64,000 bases of DNA, from positions 2,355,501 to 2,419,500 of the forward strand of contig NZ_CP101740.1 of NCBI RefSeq assembly GCF_024496245.1, read 5' to 3'. Positions 46,720 through 55,083 of this stretch are shown one piece after another (position 1 is the stretch's first letter; every line of letters begins with the position of its first letter). The DNA comes from Sphingomonas qomolangmaensis (GTDB taxonomy: Bacteria; Pseudomonadota; Alphaproteobacteria; Sphingomonadales; Sphingomonadaceae). The translations under genes and the position numbers were made by a program. Below the pieces are notes generated by a model. That model did no database searches. It was not told where the DNA came from and saw only the letters and a program-made list of their open reading frames with translations.

Positions 46720-48420
46720 ATGCAGGCGGGCGACGAACGACTGAACTGGTGGCAGACGCGGTGGTTCGTGGCTGTGATGGCGTTCGTCGCGGCGATCCCG
46801 CTGCTGCTGCCCGATGTGCCGCCCTTGGTCGACCTGCCGGGCCATCTGGGGCGGTGGCGGGTGCAGCAGTCGATCGGCCAGGCGCCGTGGCTCGCCGACT
46901 GGTATAATTTCGAATGGCAGTTGATCGGCAATCTGGGGATCGACCTGCTGGTCGTGCCGCTCGAGCCGCTGCTCGGGCTAGAGCGTGCGGTGAAGCTGAT
47001 CGTGATTGCGATTCCGGTGCTCACTGCGGTAGGGTTGCTCTGGATTGCGCGCGAGGTGCATGGGCGCATCCCGGCCACCGCCTTGTTCGCGCTGCCGATC
47101 GTCTACAGCTTCCCCTTCCATTTCGGCTTCGTCAATTTCGCGCTGGCGATGGCGCTGGCGCTCAACGCCTTCGCCTTGTGGCTGCGGCTCGCGCGGCTGG
47201 GGCATATCCGGCTGCGCGCCATCCTGTTCGTGCCGCTCGGGCTCGTGCTGTGGGTGACGCATACCTATGGCTGGGGGCTGCTCGGCGTGCTGGCCTTTTC
47301 GGGCGAGCTGATCCGCCAGCATGATCGCGGGCGCAACTGGTTCATCGCCGCGTTCGTCGCCGGGCTCCATTGCATCGTGCTGCTGCCGCCCGCGATCCTG
47401 ATGCTGGTGTGGCGCAGCGGCGGCGACGTCACCGGGCAGACCGCCGACTGGTTCAACTGGCGGATCAAGGCGCGCTGGGTGCTGATGATCTTTCGCGACC
47501 GCTGGGAATTGCTCGACATGGCGACGCTGGCGGCGTGCTTCCTGCTGCTGCTCAAGGGCGTGCGCGACCCCGCGATCGAATATTCGCGCAATCTGAGCCT
47601 GTCGGCGCTGTTTCTGCTCGCGGTCTATCTGCTGCTGCCGCGCATCGTGTTCGGCTCGGCCTATGCCGATATGCGGCTGGCGCCCTTCCTGCTCGGCATC
47701 GCGCTGCTCGCACTGCGCCCCAAGGCGGGGCTGTCGATCCGCGGCGCATCGGTGGTCGCGGCGATCGGGATGGTGTTCTTCGTCGGGCGCGTGGCGGCGA
47801 CGACGGTGAGCTTCTGGCAGTATGACCAGAGCTATGACCGCCAGCTCGCCGCGCTCGACAAGCTGCCCGTCGGCGCGCGGCTGCTGACCTTCATCGGCGA
47901 GACCTGCCGCGACGAATGGACGATGTCGCGGCTCGAGCACCTCCCCGCGATGGCGCTGACGCGCAAGCTCGCCTTTTCGAACGATCAATGGTCGATGGCG
48001 GGCGCGCAGATGCTGACGGTGAAATACGAAGCCGGGCGCGGCTTCAACCATGATCCGGCGCAGATCGTCACCGACGTCAAATGCCCGCGGCAATATTGGC
48101 GGCCGATCGCGGTGGCGCTGACGCGCTTCCCGCGCAATGCGTTCGACTATGTCTGGATGGTCGATCCGCCAGCCTATGACCGCCGGCTCGAAGCCGGGCT
48201 GACCCCGTTATGGCGCGACGGCAACAGTGCGCTGTTCCGCGTCGAGGACCGGCGGCCGCCGCGCTTGCTGATGCAGGATCTCGGCCCCTATGGGCCCGAA
48301 TATTTCGAAGCGATCAGCCGCCGTCGCGCTTTCGGAAAGGCGTCATCTCGCCCAGGAACACCTGTTCCTGCGCCACCGCCTCGCGCTCGCGCGCCAGGAA
48401 GTCGGCCACCGCGCGCCTGA
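46720..48420 (+). CDS. large polytopic membrane protein, possible glycosyltransferase
   Basis: A 566-residue protein with about ten hydrophobic segments and a soluble C-terminal region after residue 370. The first loop carries PPLVDLPGHLGRWRV and WYNFEWQLIGNLGIDLLVVPL, a layout seen in uncharacterised GT-C-like proteins, but no catalytic motif is certain. The tail has FIGETCRDEWTMSRLEHLPAMAL. The last 35 codons (ending PRARAPGSRPPRA) run into the convergent FemAB-like gene and read as its antisense, so the natural end may once have been earlier. I do not recognise the exact family. Confidence 0.7.
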   Translation: MQAGDERLNWWQTRWFVAVMAFVAAIPLLLPDVPPLVDLPGHLGRWRVQQSIGQAPWLADWYNFEWQLIGNLGIDLLVVPLEPLLGLERAVKLIVIAIPVLTAVGLLWIAREVHGRIPATALFALPIVYSFPFHFGFVNFALAMALALNAFALWLRLARLGHIRLRAILFVPLGLVLWVTHTYGWGLLGVLAFSGELIRQHDRGRNWFIAAFVAGLHCIVLLPPAILMLVWRSGGDVTGQTADWFNWRIKARWVLMIFRDRWELLDMATLAACFLLLLKGVRDPAIEYSRNLSLSALFLLAVYLLLPRIVFGSAYADMRLAPFLLGIALLALRPKAGLSIRGASVVAAIGMVFFVGRVAATTVSFWQYDQSYDRQLAALDKLPVGARLLTFIGETCRDEWTMSRLEHLPAMALTRKLAFSNDQWSMAGAQMLTVKYEAGRGFNHDPAQIVTDVKCPRQYWRPIAVALTRFPRNAFDYVWMVDPPAYDRRLEAGLTPLWRDGNSALFRVEDRRPPRLLMQDLGPYGPEYFEAISRRRAFGKASSRPGTPVPAPPPRARAPGSRPPRA

Positions 48421-49459
48421 AGCCCGGGTTGGGCAGGTAATGCGCCGACCAGGTGGTGATCGGCGCATAGCCGCGCGCCAGCTTGTGCTCGCCCTGCGCC
48501 CCCGCCTCGACGCGCTGCAGCCCGCGTGCGATCGCCACGTCGATCGCCTGGTAATAGCAAAGCTCGAAATGCAAGAAAGGCACGTCCTCGGTACAGCCCC
48601 AATAGCGGCCATATAGCGCGTCGTCGCCGATCAGGTTGAGCGCGGCGGCGATCGGACGGCCGTCGCGTTCGGCGACGATCATCAGCACGCGATCGGGCAT
48701 TCGCTCGCCGAGCAGCGAGAAGCACGCGCGCGTCAGATAGGGCCGGCCCCATTTGCGGCTGCCGGTGTCCTGGTAGAAGACCCAGAAGGCGTCCCAATAT
48801 GCCTCGGTGATCTCGGCGCCGGTCAGGTGGCGGATCGTCAGTCCCTCGACCGCGGCGGCGCGCTCCTTGCGTACCCCCTTGCGCTTGCGGCTGGCGAGCG
48901 CGCCGAGGAAATCGTCGAAGCAGCCATAGCCCTCGTTCGACCAATGGAATTGGGTTCCCTGGCGGATCAGCCAGCCCGCCGCCTCGAAATGGCCGATCTG
49001 GGCTTCGTCGACGAAGGTCGCGTGCGCCGAGGACAGCTCGTTCTGGTCGGTCACCGCCTCGATCGCGGCGATCAGCGCGGGGGCTTGGCGCTCGTCGCGC
49101 AGCAACAGTCGCGGGCCGGGCACCGGGGTGAAGGGCGCGGCGATCTGGAGCTTGGGGTAATAAGTGCCGCCGGCGCGATCCCAGGCATCGGCCCAGCCCT
49201 GGTCGAAGACATATTCGCCCTGGCTGTCGGCCTTGGCATAAGCGGGCACCGCGCCCGCAATCCGGCCATCGGGCCCGTCGATCACGATCGGCGCCGCCTG
49301 CCACCCCGATCGCCCGCCGACCGACCCCGATTCCTCGAGGATCGACAGGAAGGCGTGGCTGACGAAGGGGTTGCCGGAGCCGGCACAGGCGTCCCACTGG
49401 TCGGCGGGAAGGCCCGAGACGCCCTTGGCAATCCGCGCGAGAATTTGGGTTTCGCTCAC
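48314..49459 (-). CDS. FemAB-like GNAT acyltransferase (DUF482/PF04339 type)
   Basis: A 381-residue soluble protein with two tandem GNAT-like halves. Recognisable parts are NPFVSHAFLSILEESGSVG at the start, FDQGWADAWDRAGGTYYPKLQIAAPFTPVPGPRLL, DDFLGALASRKRKGVRKERA, and FYQDTGSRKWGRPYLTRACF; the late GAQGEHKLARGYAPITTWSAHYL is diagnostic for this group. Relatives are annotated as peptidoglycan or polysaccharide acyltransferases without proof. The C-terminal 36 codons overlap the convergent membrane protein gene by 107 bp. Confidence 0.87.
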   Translation of the reverse strand: MSETQILARIAKGVSGLPADQWDACAGSGNPFVSHAFLSILEESGSVGGRSGWQAAPIVIDGPDGRIAGAVPAYAKADSQGEYVFDQGWADAWDRAGGTYYPKLQIAAPFTPVPGPRLLLRDERQAPALIAAIEAVTDQNELSSAHATFVDEAQIGHFEAAGWLIRQGTQFHWSNEGYGCFDDFLGALASRKRKGVRKERAAAVEGLTIRHLTGAEITEAYWDAFWVFYQDTGSRKWGRPYLTRACFSLLGERMPDRVLMIVAERDGRPIAAALNLIGDDALYGRYWGCTEDVPFLHFELCYYQAIDVAIARGLQRVEAGAQGEHKLARGYAPITTWSAHYLPNPGFRRAVADFLAREREAVAQEQVFLGEMTPFRKRDGG

Positions 49460-49502
49460 CCCGGCAGATGTAGAGCGGTTCGGCGCGGCTGCAACACCGC
49501 CA

Positions 49503-50807
49503 TCAGGTCGGGTTTCGATCGGTTACCGCTGCCGGCGCCGCCGCGGGCCAGTTGCGCACATGGATGTCGCGCTGCGGGAACGGAATCTCGATGCCATGTT
49601 CCTTGAACAGCCACCACAGGCGGTTGAGCACGTCCGAGCGGACATTGCCGATTCCGCTTTCTGGATCGCTGACCCACGCCAGTATCTCGTGCTCGACCGC
49701 ATTGTCGCCGAACGCCGCCAGCCAGACATTGGGCTTGGGGCTCTTGAGCACGCGCGGGCTGTCGTTGGCGGCGCGCAGCATCAGTTCCTGCGCCAGCTTG
49801 AGATCGCAATGATAGGAGACGCCGACCGGAATCCGCACGCGCACGTTGCGATCGGAAAAGGACCAGTTCTCGACCTCCTGGGTCATCAGATTCTCGTTGG
49901 GAATCAGATGCTCCTTGCCGTCGCGGGTGATGATGCTCACCGCGCGCACGCCGATCTTGTTCACCTGTCCCACCGCCTCGCCGATCACGATGACGTCGCC
50001 GGGCTTGATCGACCGGTCCATCAGCAGGATGATCCCGGCGATCAGGTTACCGATCGTCTTTTGCAGGCCGAAGCCGATTGCCAGACCGAACGCACCGCCG
50101 AAGATCGCAAAGGTCGTCAGGTCGATACCGAGCATGTCGACGCCGACGAAGAAGGCGACGACGATCACCACGATCCCCGCCAGCTTTTGGAACAGCAGTT
50201 TCTGCGCGGGGTCGAAGCCGCGCGCCTGGCCAATCGCATGGTTGATCACGCGGTTGGCGAGCCGCGCGATCGCGTAGATCGCCACCGACGCGATGATCAG
50301 GGTGACGACCGACAGCAAGGTGATCCGCTTCGATCCGACCTCGACCCCGATCCGCCCGAGTACCGTGGTAACCGGGGTAAGCCCGCCGACCGAATAGCTG
50401 AACAGCGACAGGAAGACGAACCCAGCCACCCCCCACGACACCCAGCGCGACAGGTTGGCGCTGCGCAACAGCGCGACCGTCGCGCGTGCCGCGGCGGCAC
50501 TCAGCGCGAGACCGATCGGCAGCGTCGCCAGCGCTTCCCAGCTGCGCGACGCCAGAATGATCGCCAGTAGCAGCGCGGCGCTGACGTGGCGAACGATCGC
50601 GCAGATTTGCGGCTGGAACGGCCCGTCCTTCAGCCCAGCGCGGTCGGCGGCGAGCTGCGCCAGCCGCGGCCCGATCGTGCGCGAGGCGTACCAGCCGACC
50701 GCCAGCGCGGCGATCGTGAGCGCGCCGGCGATCGCGGCCTCGATCAGTTGCGGCTGGGTCGGCACGGTGAAGCCGTTCGCCGCGAGCCAGGCTGTGACGA
50801 TTTTCAT
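49503..50807 (-). CDS. MscS-family mechanosensitive channel
   Basis: A 434-residue channel. The N-terminal 180 residues add several helices before the MscS core. The pore helix is seen as FAIFGGAFGLAIGFGLQKTIGNLIAGIILLMDRSIKPGD, where alternating Gly and Ala faces line the pore; the beta domain follows (VIVIGEAVGQVNKIGVRAVSIITRDGKEHLIPNENLMTQEVENWS). It opens when membrane tension rises, releasing solutes. Its ATG overlaps the metC stop by 4 bp, so it is translated with a sulfur-amino-acid operon, an unexpected partner. Confidence 0.92.
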   Translation of the reverse strand: MKIVTAWLAANGFTVPTQPQLIEAAIAGALTIAALAVGWYASRTIGPRLAQLAADRAGLKDGPFQPQICAIVRHVSAALLLAIILASRSWEALATLPIGLALSAAAARATVALLRSANLSRWVSWGVAGFVFLSLFSYSVGGLTPVTTVLGRIGVEVGSKRITLLSVVTLIIASVAIYAIARLANRVINHAIGQARGFDPAQKLLFQKLAGIVVIVVAFFVGVDMLGIDLTTFAIFGGAFGLAIGFGLQKTIGNLIAGIILLMDRSIKPGDVIVIGEAVGQVNKIGVRAVSIITRDGKEHLIPNENLMTQEVENWSFSDRNVRVRIPVGVSYHCDLKLAQELMLRAANDSPRVLKSPKPNVWLAAFGDNAVEHEILAWVSDPESGIGNVRSDVLNRLWWLFKEHGIEIPFPQRDIHVRNWPAAAPAAVTDRNPT

Positions 50808-52000
50808 CGTGCTGCGCGAAAGCGCGCGAGTCCCGCGTCGAGATCAGCGATCAGGTCGTCGACCGATTCGATCCCGATCTGCAACCGCACCAGCGGCCCC
50901 TCGGCGTGCCAGCAGGTGCAGCTGCGATGATGGTGCGGATCGACCGGCAGCGCGAGGCTTTCGAACCCACCCCAGCTATAACCGATGCCGAAATGCGCGA
51001 GCCCGTCGATCAGCGCGGCGCGCGCCGCCTCGCCGCCGCCATCGAGCACGAAGCTGAACAGCCCCGAGCCTCCCTTGAAATCGCGCACGAACACGTCGTG
51101 ACCGGGGCAATCGGGCAAGGCCGGGTGGAGCACCCGCGCGACATCGGGCTGCATCTTGAGCCACTGCGCGATCTGCAGCGCCGCGCTCCCTTGCGCCTTC
51201 AGCCGCAGCGCCATCGTCCGCAGGCCGCGGCTGCCGAGCCAGGCATCGTCGGGGCTGACGCATTGCCCCAATTGATAGGTCGCAGTGCGCAGCGCGTCGT
51301 AGCGACCATGCCCCGCGGTGACCGATCCGAGCATCACGTCCGAATGCCCGACGACATATTTGGTGCAGGCAAGGATCGTATAATCGACCCCGCGCGCGAT
51401 GGCGGGAAACAGCAACGGCGTCGCCCAGGTATTGTCGAGCAGCGTCACGATTCGATGCGCGCGCGCCGCCGCGACGATCGCGGGGACGTCCTGCACCTCG
51501 AAGGTCAGGCTGCCGGGACTTTCCATGAAGATCGCGCGGGTGCGCTCGCCGATCAGCTGCGCGATCGCCGCGCCGACCATCGGATCGTAGAAGCGCGTGG
51601 TGATCCCCATCCGCGCCAGCAGCCCGCCCGCCAGCGCGCGGGTCGGGTCATAGCTGCTGTCGGGCAGCAGCAATTCATCGCCGGGCGACAGCACGGCGAG
51701 CAAGGCGGTGGCGATCGCCGCGACCCCCGAGGGATAGAGCAGGGTGCCGCTGGCGCCGGGCTCGAGCTCGGTCAGCGCGTCGGCCAAGCTCCACTGGGTC
51801 GGGGTGCCGCGTCGGCCGTAGAATAGCCGGTGATGGGTATCGCGCTTGCCCGAGGCGCGCAGGTCGGCGACCGAATCGTAGAGGATCGTCGATGCGCGCC
51901 ACACCGGCGGATTGACGATCCCCTGGGTCCATTCGGCGCGCCGCCCGGCCTGGACGACGCGCGTTTCGTTTTCGATTTCGGCCTTATCGTCTCGATTCAC
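50804..52000 (-). CDS. metC: cystathionine beta-lyase
   Basis: A PLP enzyme of the Cys/Met gamma-family, 398 residues. The PLP lysine is in TILACTKYVVGHSDVMLG; other blocks are FYGRRGTPTQWSLADALTELEPG, LYPSGVAAIATALLA, VTLLDNTWATPLLFPA and FGIGYSWGGFESLALP. The last block, with WGGFESL, favours beta-lyase over cystathionine gamma-synthase. It converts cystathionine to homocysteine, pyruvate and ammonia. The start is the GTG at 52000, overlapping the sseA stop (GTGA); the open frame upstream is antisense-free shadow of sseA. It overlaps mscS at the other end. Confidence 0.92.
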   Translation of the reverse strand: MNRDDKAEIENETRVVQAGRRAEWTQGIVNPPVWRASTILYDSVADLRASGKRDTHHRLFYGRRGTPTQWSLADALTELEPGASGTLLYPSGVAAIATALLAVLSPGDELLLPDSSYDPTRALAGGLLARMGITTRFYDPMVGAAIAQLIGERTRAIFMESPGSLTFEVQDVPAIVAAARAHRIVTLLDNTWATPLLFPAIARGVDYTILACTKYVVGHSDVMLGSVTAGHGRYDALRTATYQLGQCVSPDDAWLGSRGLRTMALRLKAQGSAALQIAQWLKMQPDVARVLHPALPDCPGHDVFVRDFKGGSGLFSFVLDGGGEAARAALIDGLAHFGIGYSWGGFESLALPVDPHHHRSCTCWHAEGPLVRLQIGIESVDDLIADLDAGLARFRAAR

Positions 52001-52839
52001 GCCGCGCCCATCGCCTTTGGCGTGGTGCGATCGGCACCCCATTCGGACCAGCTGCCGTCGTACAAAGCCGCCTTGTTGCCTATCAGGTGCAGCCCGAAGG
52101 CGAGCACCGAGGCGGTGACCCCCGATCCGCAGGTGGTGACGATCGGCTTGGTCGTGTCGATGCCCGCGCCCTCGAACGCTGCCTTGATCGCTTGCCTGTC
52201 CTTGTAGGTGCCATCCTCGTTCAGGATCGCCGAGATCGGCAGGTTGCGGCTGCCGGGGATGTGGCCGGCATGCGTTGCGGGGCGTGGATCGGGCTCCTCG
52301 CCGGTGAAGCGCGCTGCCGAGCGGGCATCGACCACCTGTTCGGCACCGCTGTCGACATTGGCCTTCATCTGCTCGAGGTCGCGCAGATCCTTGCGGTCCT
52401 CCCACACGGTGAAGTGGCGATGGCGCAGCGTTTCCTTGCCGCTCGAAAGCTCGCGCTCCTCGGCCTTCCACTTGGCGAGCCCGCCGTCGAGGATCGCGAC
52501 GTCGTGCGCGCCGAACGCCTTGAGCATGAACCACGCGCGCGCCGAGGTCTTGAGCGGGGCATCGTCGTACAGCACGATCCGGCTGCCATCGCCCAAGCCC
52601 AGCGACTGCATCCGGCTGGCGAATTTCTCGGCGGGGGGCATCATCATCGGCAGGGTGCTGGTCGAATCGCGCAGCTCGCCAAGGTCCATGAACACCGCGG
52701 CGGGGATATGCGCCTTTTCATACTCGGCAGCGGCGTCGCGCCCGCCGGGTTCGGGCATGAACCAGGTGGCGTCGACCACCCGCAGATCGCTCGCGCCGAG
52801 CTCGTTTGCAAGCCATTCGGTGGTCACCAGCGATTCCAT
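51997..52839 (-). CDS. sseA: 3-mercaptopyruvate sulfurtransferase
   Basis: A two-domain rhodanese of 280 residues. The N-terminal domain has VVDATWFMPEPGGRDAAAEYEKAHIPAAVFMD; the active C-terminal domain ends with catalytic CGSGVTASVLA, the CG(S/T)GVTA loop that marks mercaptopyruvate rather than thiosulfate use. It moves sulfur from mercaptopyruvate to thiols or cyanide. The ATG at 52839 has GCAGGAGAGAAATT before it. It leads the operon sseA-metC-mscS, all coupled by 4-bp overlaps. Confidence 0.93.
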   Translation of the reverse strand: MESLVTTEWLANELGASDLRVVDATWFMPEPGGRDAAAEYEKAHIPAAVFMDLGELRDSTSTLPMMMPPAEKFASRMQSLGLGDGSRIVLYDDAPLKTSARAWFMLKAFGAHDVAILDGGLAKWKAEERELSSGKETLRHRHFTVWEDRKDLRDLEQMKANVDSGAEQVVDARSAARFTGEEPDPRPATHAGHIPGSRNLPISAILNEDGTYKDRQAIKAAFEGAGIDTTKPIVTTCGSGVTASVLAFGLHLIGNKAALYDGSWSEWGADRTTPKAMGAA

Positions 52840-52910
52840 AATTTCTCTCCTGCGGGGTCGTCGACGCAACTCTAGAGCATCCGGGATCGGGGGCAACACC
52901 CGCTACTTCC

Positions 52911-52931
52911 CCCCTCCCTGAAAGGGAGGGG
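52911..52931. repeat. solo type A hairpin
   Basis: CCCCTCCCT GAA AGGGAGGGG, perfect 9-bp stem, in the 97-bp gap between the photolyase stop and the sseA start. The photolyase stop is 6 bp away, so the hairpin is at the 3' end of that message on the minus strand. Confidence 0.85.
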
Positions 52932-52936
52932 GGAGA

Positions 52937-54460
52937 TTAAAGGCGATCCAAAAACCCCGCCGCCTGCTGCCGCAGCGCATCCTGCGTCTCGGCATCCATC
53001 CGGTCCCAGTTGCGATACGGCATCCCCAGCCGCTGATTGTCGCCCAGCTTGCCGCGATTGCGCGCCAGGAAATCCCAATACAGCGCGTTGAACGGACAGG
53101 CATCGTCGCCCAGCCGCTGCTTCACGTCGTAGCGGCAATGGCCGCAATAATCGGACATCCGGTTGATATAGGCGCCCGACGAGGCATAGGGCTTCGACGC
53201 CAGCAGCCCGCCATCGCCGAACTGGCTCATCCCCAGCACATTGGGCGCCTCGACCCATTCATAGGCGTCGGCATAGACTTCGAGATACCAGCGCTGGACC
53301 TGCGCGGGATCGGCGCCGATCAGCAGCGCGAAATTGCCCGTGATCATCAGCCGCTGGATATGGTGCGCATAGGCATGGTCGATCGTCTCGCCGATCGCTT
53401 GGGCCATGCAGTGCATGTCGGTGTCGCCGGTCCAGTAGAAGCCCGGCAGGTCACGCTGCGCGTTCAGGAAATTGCGCTCGGCATAGTCGGGGCCCTCGCG
53501 CCAATAGATGCCGCGGACATATTCGCGCCAGCCGATGATCTGCCGAATGAACCCCTCGGCGGCGTTGAGCGGCACGGCGCCCGCGCGATATCTTTTCTCG
53601 ACCTGGCGGCACAAATCGAGCGGGTCGAGCAGCCCGCAATTGATATAGGGCGACAGCACTGCGTGCCACAGGAAGGGCTCGCCGGTGACCATCGCGTCCT
53701 GATAATCGCCGAAGCTCGCCAGCGCATGGGTGAGGAAATGCTCGCGCTGCGCCAGCGCGTCCTGCGGCGTCACCGCGAAGTCGAACCCCTCGAGGTCGCC
53801 GATATGGTCGCCGAAGCGGTCCGCCACCAGCGCCAGCACCTCGCGGGTGATCGCGTCGGGCGCGAACGACAGCGGCCGCGGCGGGCGCGCACCCTTCTTT
53901 GCGGGCTTGCGGTTCTCGGCGTCGTAATTCCACGCGCCGCCCTCGGGCTTGCCGTCGGCATCGAGCAGCAGCCCGGTCTTGCGCCGCATGCCGCGGTAGA
54001 AGAATTCCATCCGCAGCTGCTTCTTGTCCGCCGCCCATTGCTCGAAATCGGCATGGCTGGCGACGAAGCGATCGTCGGAGCGGATCTCGACCGCGCAATC
54101 GAAGCGATCCTCCCAGGATTCGAGCATCGCGCGCACCCGCCATTCGCCGGCTTCGGTGACGACGATCCGTTCGGGCGAATGCCGCTCGACCGCACGCGCG
54201 ACCTCGGCGGAAAAGCCGCCCTCGTTATCGGGGTCGTCGAGCGTCACATAGTCGACGCGCCACCCCGCCGCGCGCAGCCGCTGCGCATGATGCCGCATCG
54301 CAGCAAAAAGCAGCGCGATCTTGCGTTGATGGTGCAGGACGTAGGTCGCCTCTTCGACCACCTCCATCATCAGCACTACCGCGTCGGCGCGGTCGACGTC
54401 TTGCAGCGACGAGAGGGTGTCCGACAGCTGATCGCCCAGCACCGGGATCAGGATCGTCAT
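52937..54460 (-). CDS. phrB: iron-sulfur bacterial cryptochrome/(6-4) photolyase
   Basis: A 507-residue flavoprotein of the FeS-BCP group. All four [4Fe-4S] cysteines are at the spacing known from Agrobacterium PhrB: Cys351 (TDMHCMAQ), Cys439 and Cys442 (SDYCGHCRY) and Cys455 (DDACPFN). The N-terminal alpha/beta domain begins [18 protein letters not shown]; the FAD-binding helical domain includes [18 protein letters not shown] and [30 protein letters not shown]. PhrB repairs (6-4) photoproducts with light. It is divergent from queF across 44 bp. Confidence 0.94.
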   Translation of the reverse strand: MTILIPVLGDQLSDTLSSLQDVDRADAVVLMMEVVEEATYVLHHQRKIALLFAAMRHHAQRLRAAGWRVDYVTLDDPDNEGGFSAEVARAVERHSPERIVVTEAGEWRVRAMLESWEDRFDCAVEIRSDDRFVASHADFEQWAADKKQLRMEFFYRGMRRKTGLLLDADGKPEGGAWNYDAENRKPAKKGARPPRPLSFAPDAITREVLALVADRFGDHIGDLEGFDFAVTPQDALAQREHFLTHALASFGDYQDAMVTGEPFLWHAVLSPYINCGLLDPLDLCRQVEKRYRAGAVPLNAAEGFIRQIIGWREYVRGIYWREGPDYAERNFLNAQRDLPGFYWTGDTDMHCMAQAIGETIDHAYAHHIQRLMITGNFALLIGADPAQVQRWYLEVYADAYEWVEAPNVLGMSQFGDGGLLASKPYASSGAYINRMSDYCGHCRYDVKQRLGDDACPFNALYWDFLARNRGKLGDNQRLGMPYRNWDRMDAETQDALRQQAAGFLDRL

Positions 54461-54504
54461 GCGTATGCTTCCATGTCTGCCGGCTCCATCCTACATCGCT
54501 GGGC

Positions 54505-54951
54505 ATGACCCCCAAATTCCTTGGCCAGACCGCCGCCCTCCCCGCATCGCCCGAAGCAGCGACGCTAGACTATGTTCCCAATCCGCGCGCGGGGCTTGCC
54601 TATTGCGTACGCTTCGTATCCCCCGAATTTACCTCGCTCTGCCCGGTGACCGGCCAGCCCGATTTCGCGCATCTGGTGATCGACTATGTCCCGGGCGAGA
54701 CGATCGTCGAATCGAAATCGCTCAAGCTGTTCCTCGGCAGCTTCCGCAACCATGCCGCGTTCCACGAGGATTGCACCGTCGGTATCGGCGACCGGCTGTT
54801 TCGCGAGATGGCGCCCAAATGGCTGCGGATCGGCGGCTACTGGTATCCGCGCGGCGGCATTCCGATCGATGTCTTCTGGCAATCGGGCGCGCCGCCGCAA
54901 GACGTGTGGATTCCCGACCAGGATGTCCCCGGCTATCGCGGCCGCGGCTGA
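54505..54951 (+). CDS. queF: NADPH-dependent preQ0 reductase
   Basis: A 148-residue T-fold enzyme that reduces the nitrile of 7-cyano-7-deazaguanine to preQ1, a queuosine precursor. The catalytic Cys46 lies in [14 protein letters not shown]; the NADPH and substrate motif is [15 protein letters not shown] followed by the conserved acidic HEDC. The length fits the short unimodular YkvM-type. The preQ transporter yhhQ is at 21253-21906. After it, 54952-55083 contains no gene. Confidence 0.95.
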   Translation: MTPKFLGQTAALPASPEAATLDYVPNPRAGLAYCVRFVSPEFTSLCPVTGQPDFAHLVIDYVPGETIVESKSLKLFLGSFRNHAAFHEDCTVGIGDRLFREMAPKWLRIGGYWYPRGGIPIDVFWQSGAPPQDVWIPDQDVPGYRGRG

Positions 54952-55083
54952 TCGAAAATCGGGCGCTGCTCACCGCGCCGGGCTTGTTGCGTTGCACAAT
55001 TGTTGCAACCATATTGCGTATAGTACGTTGGGAGATCGTAACCGGCTGAGATGCCGCTCTTTAACATTGCTGGAGGGAAACGG

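Noticed and set aside
54990..55040. Sigma-70-like promoter before the GT4 gene (TTGTTG and TATAGT)
   Set aside because: The two hexamers are only 13 bp apart, too close for a normal promoter; the AT-rich patch is suggestive but not enough to annotate.
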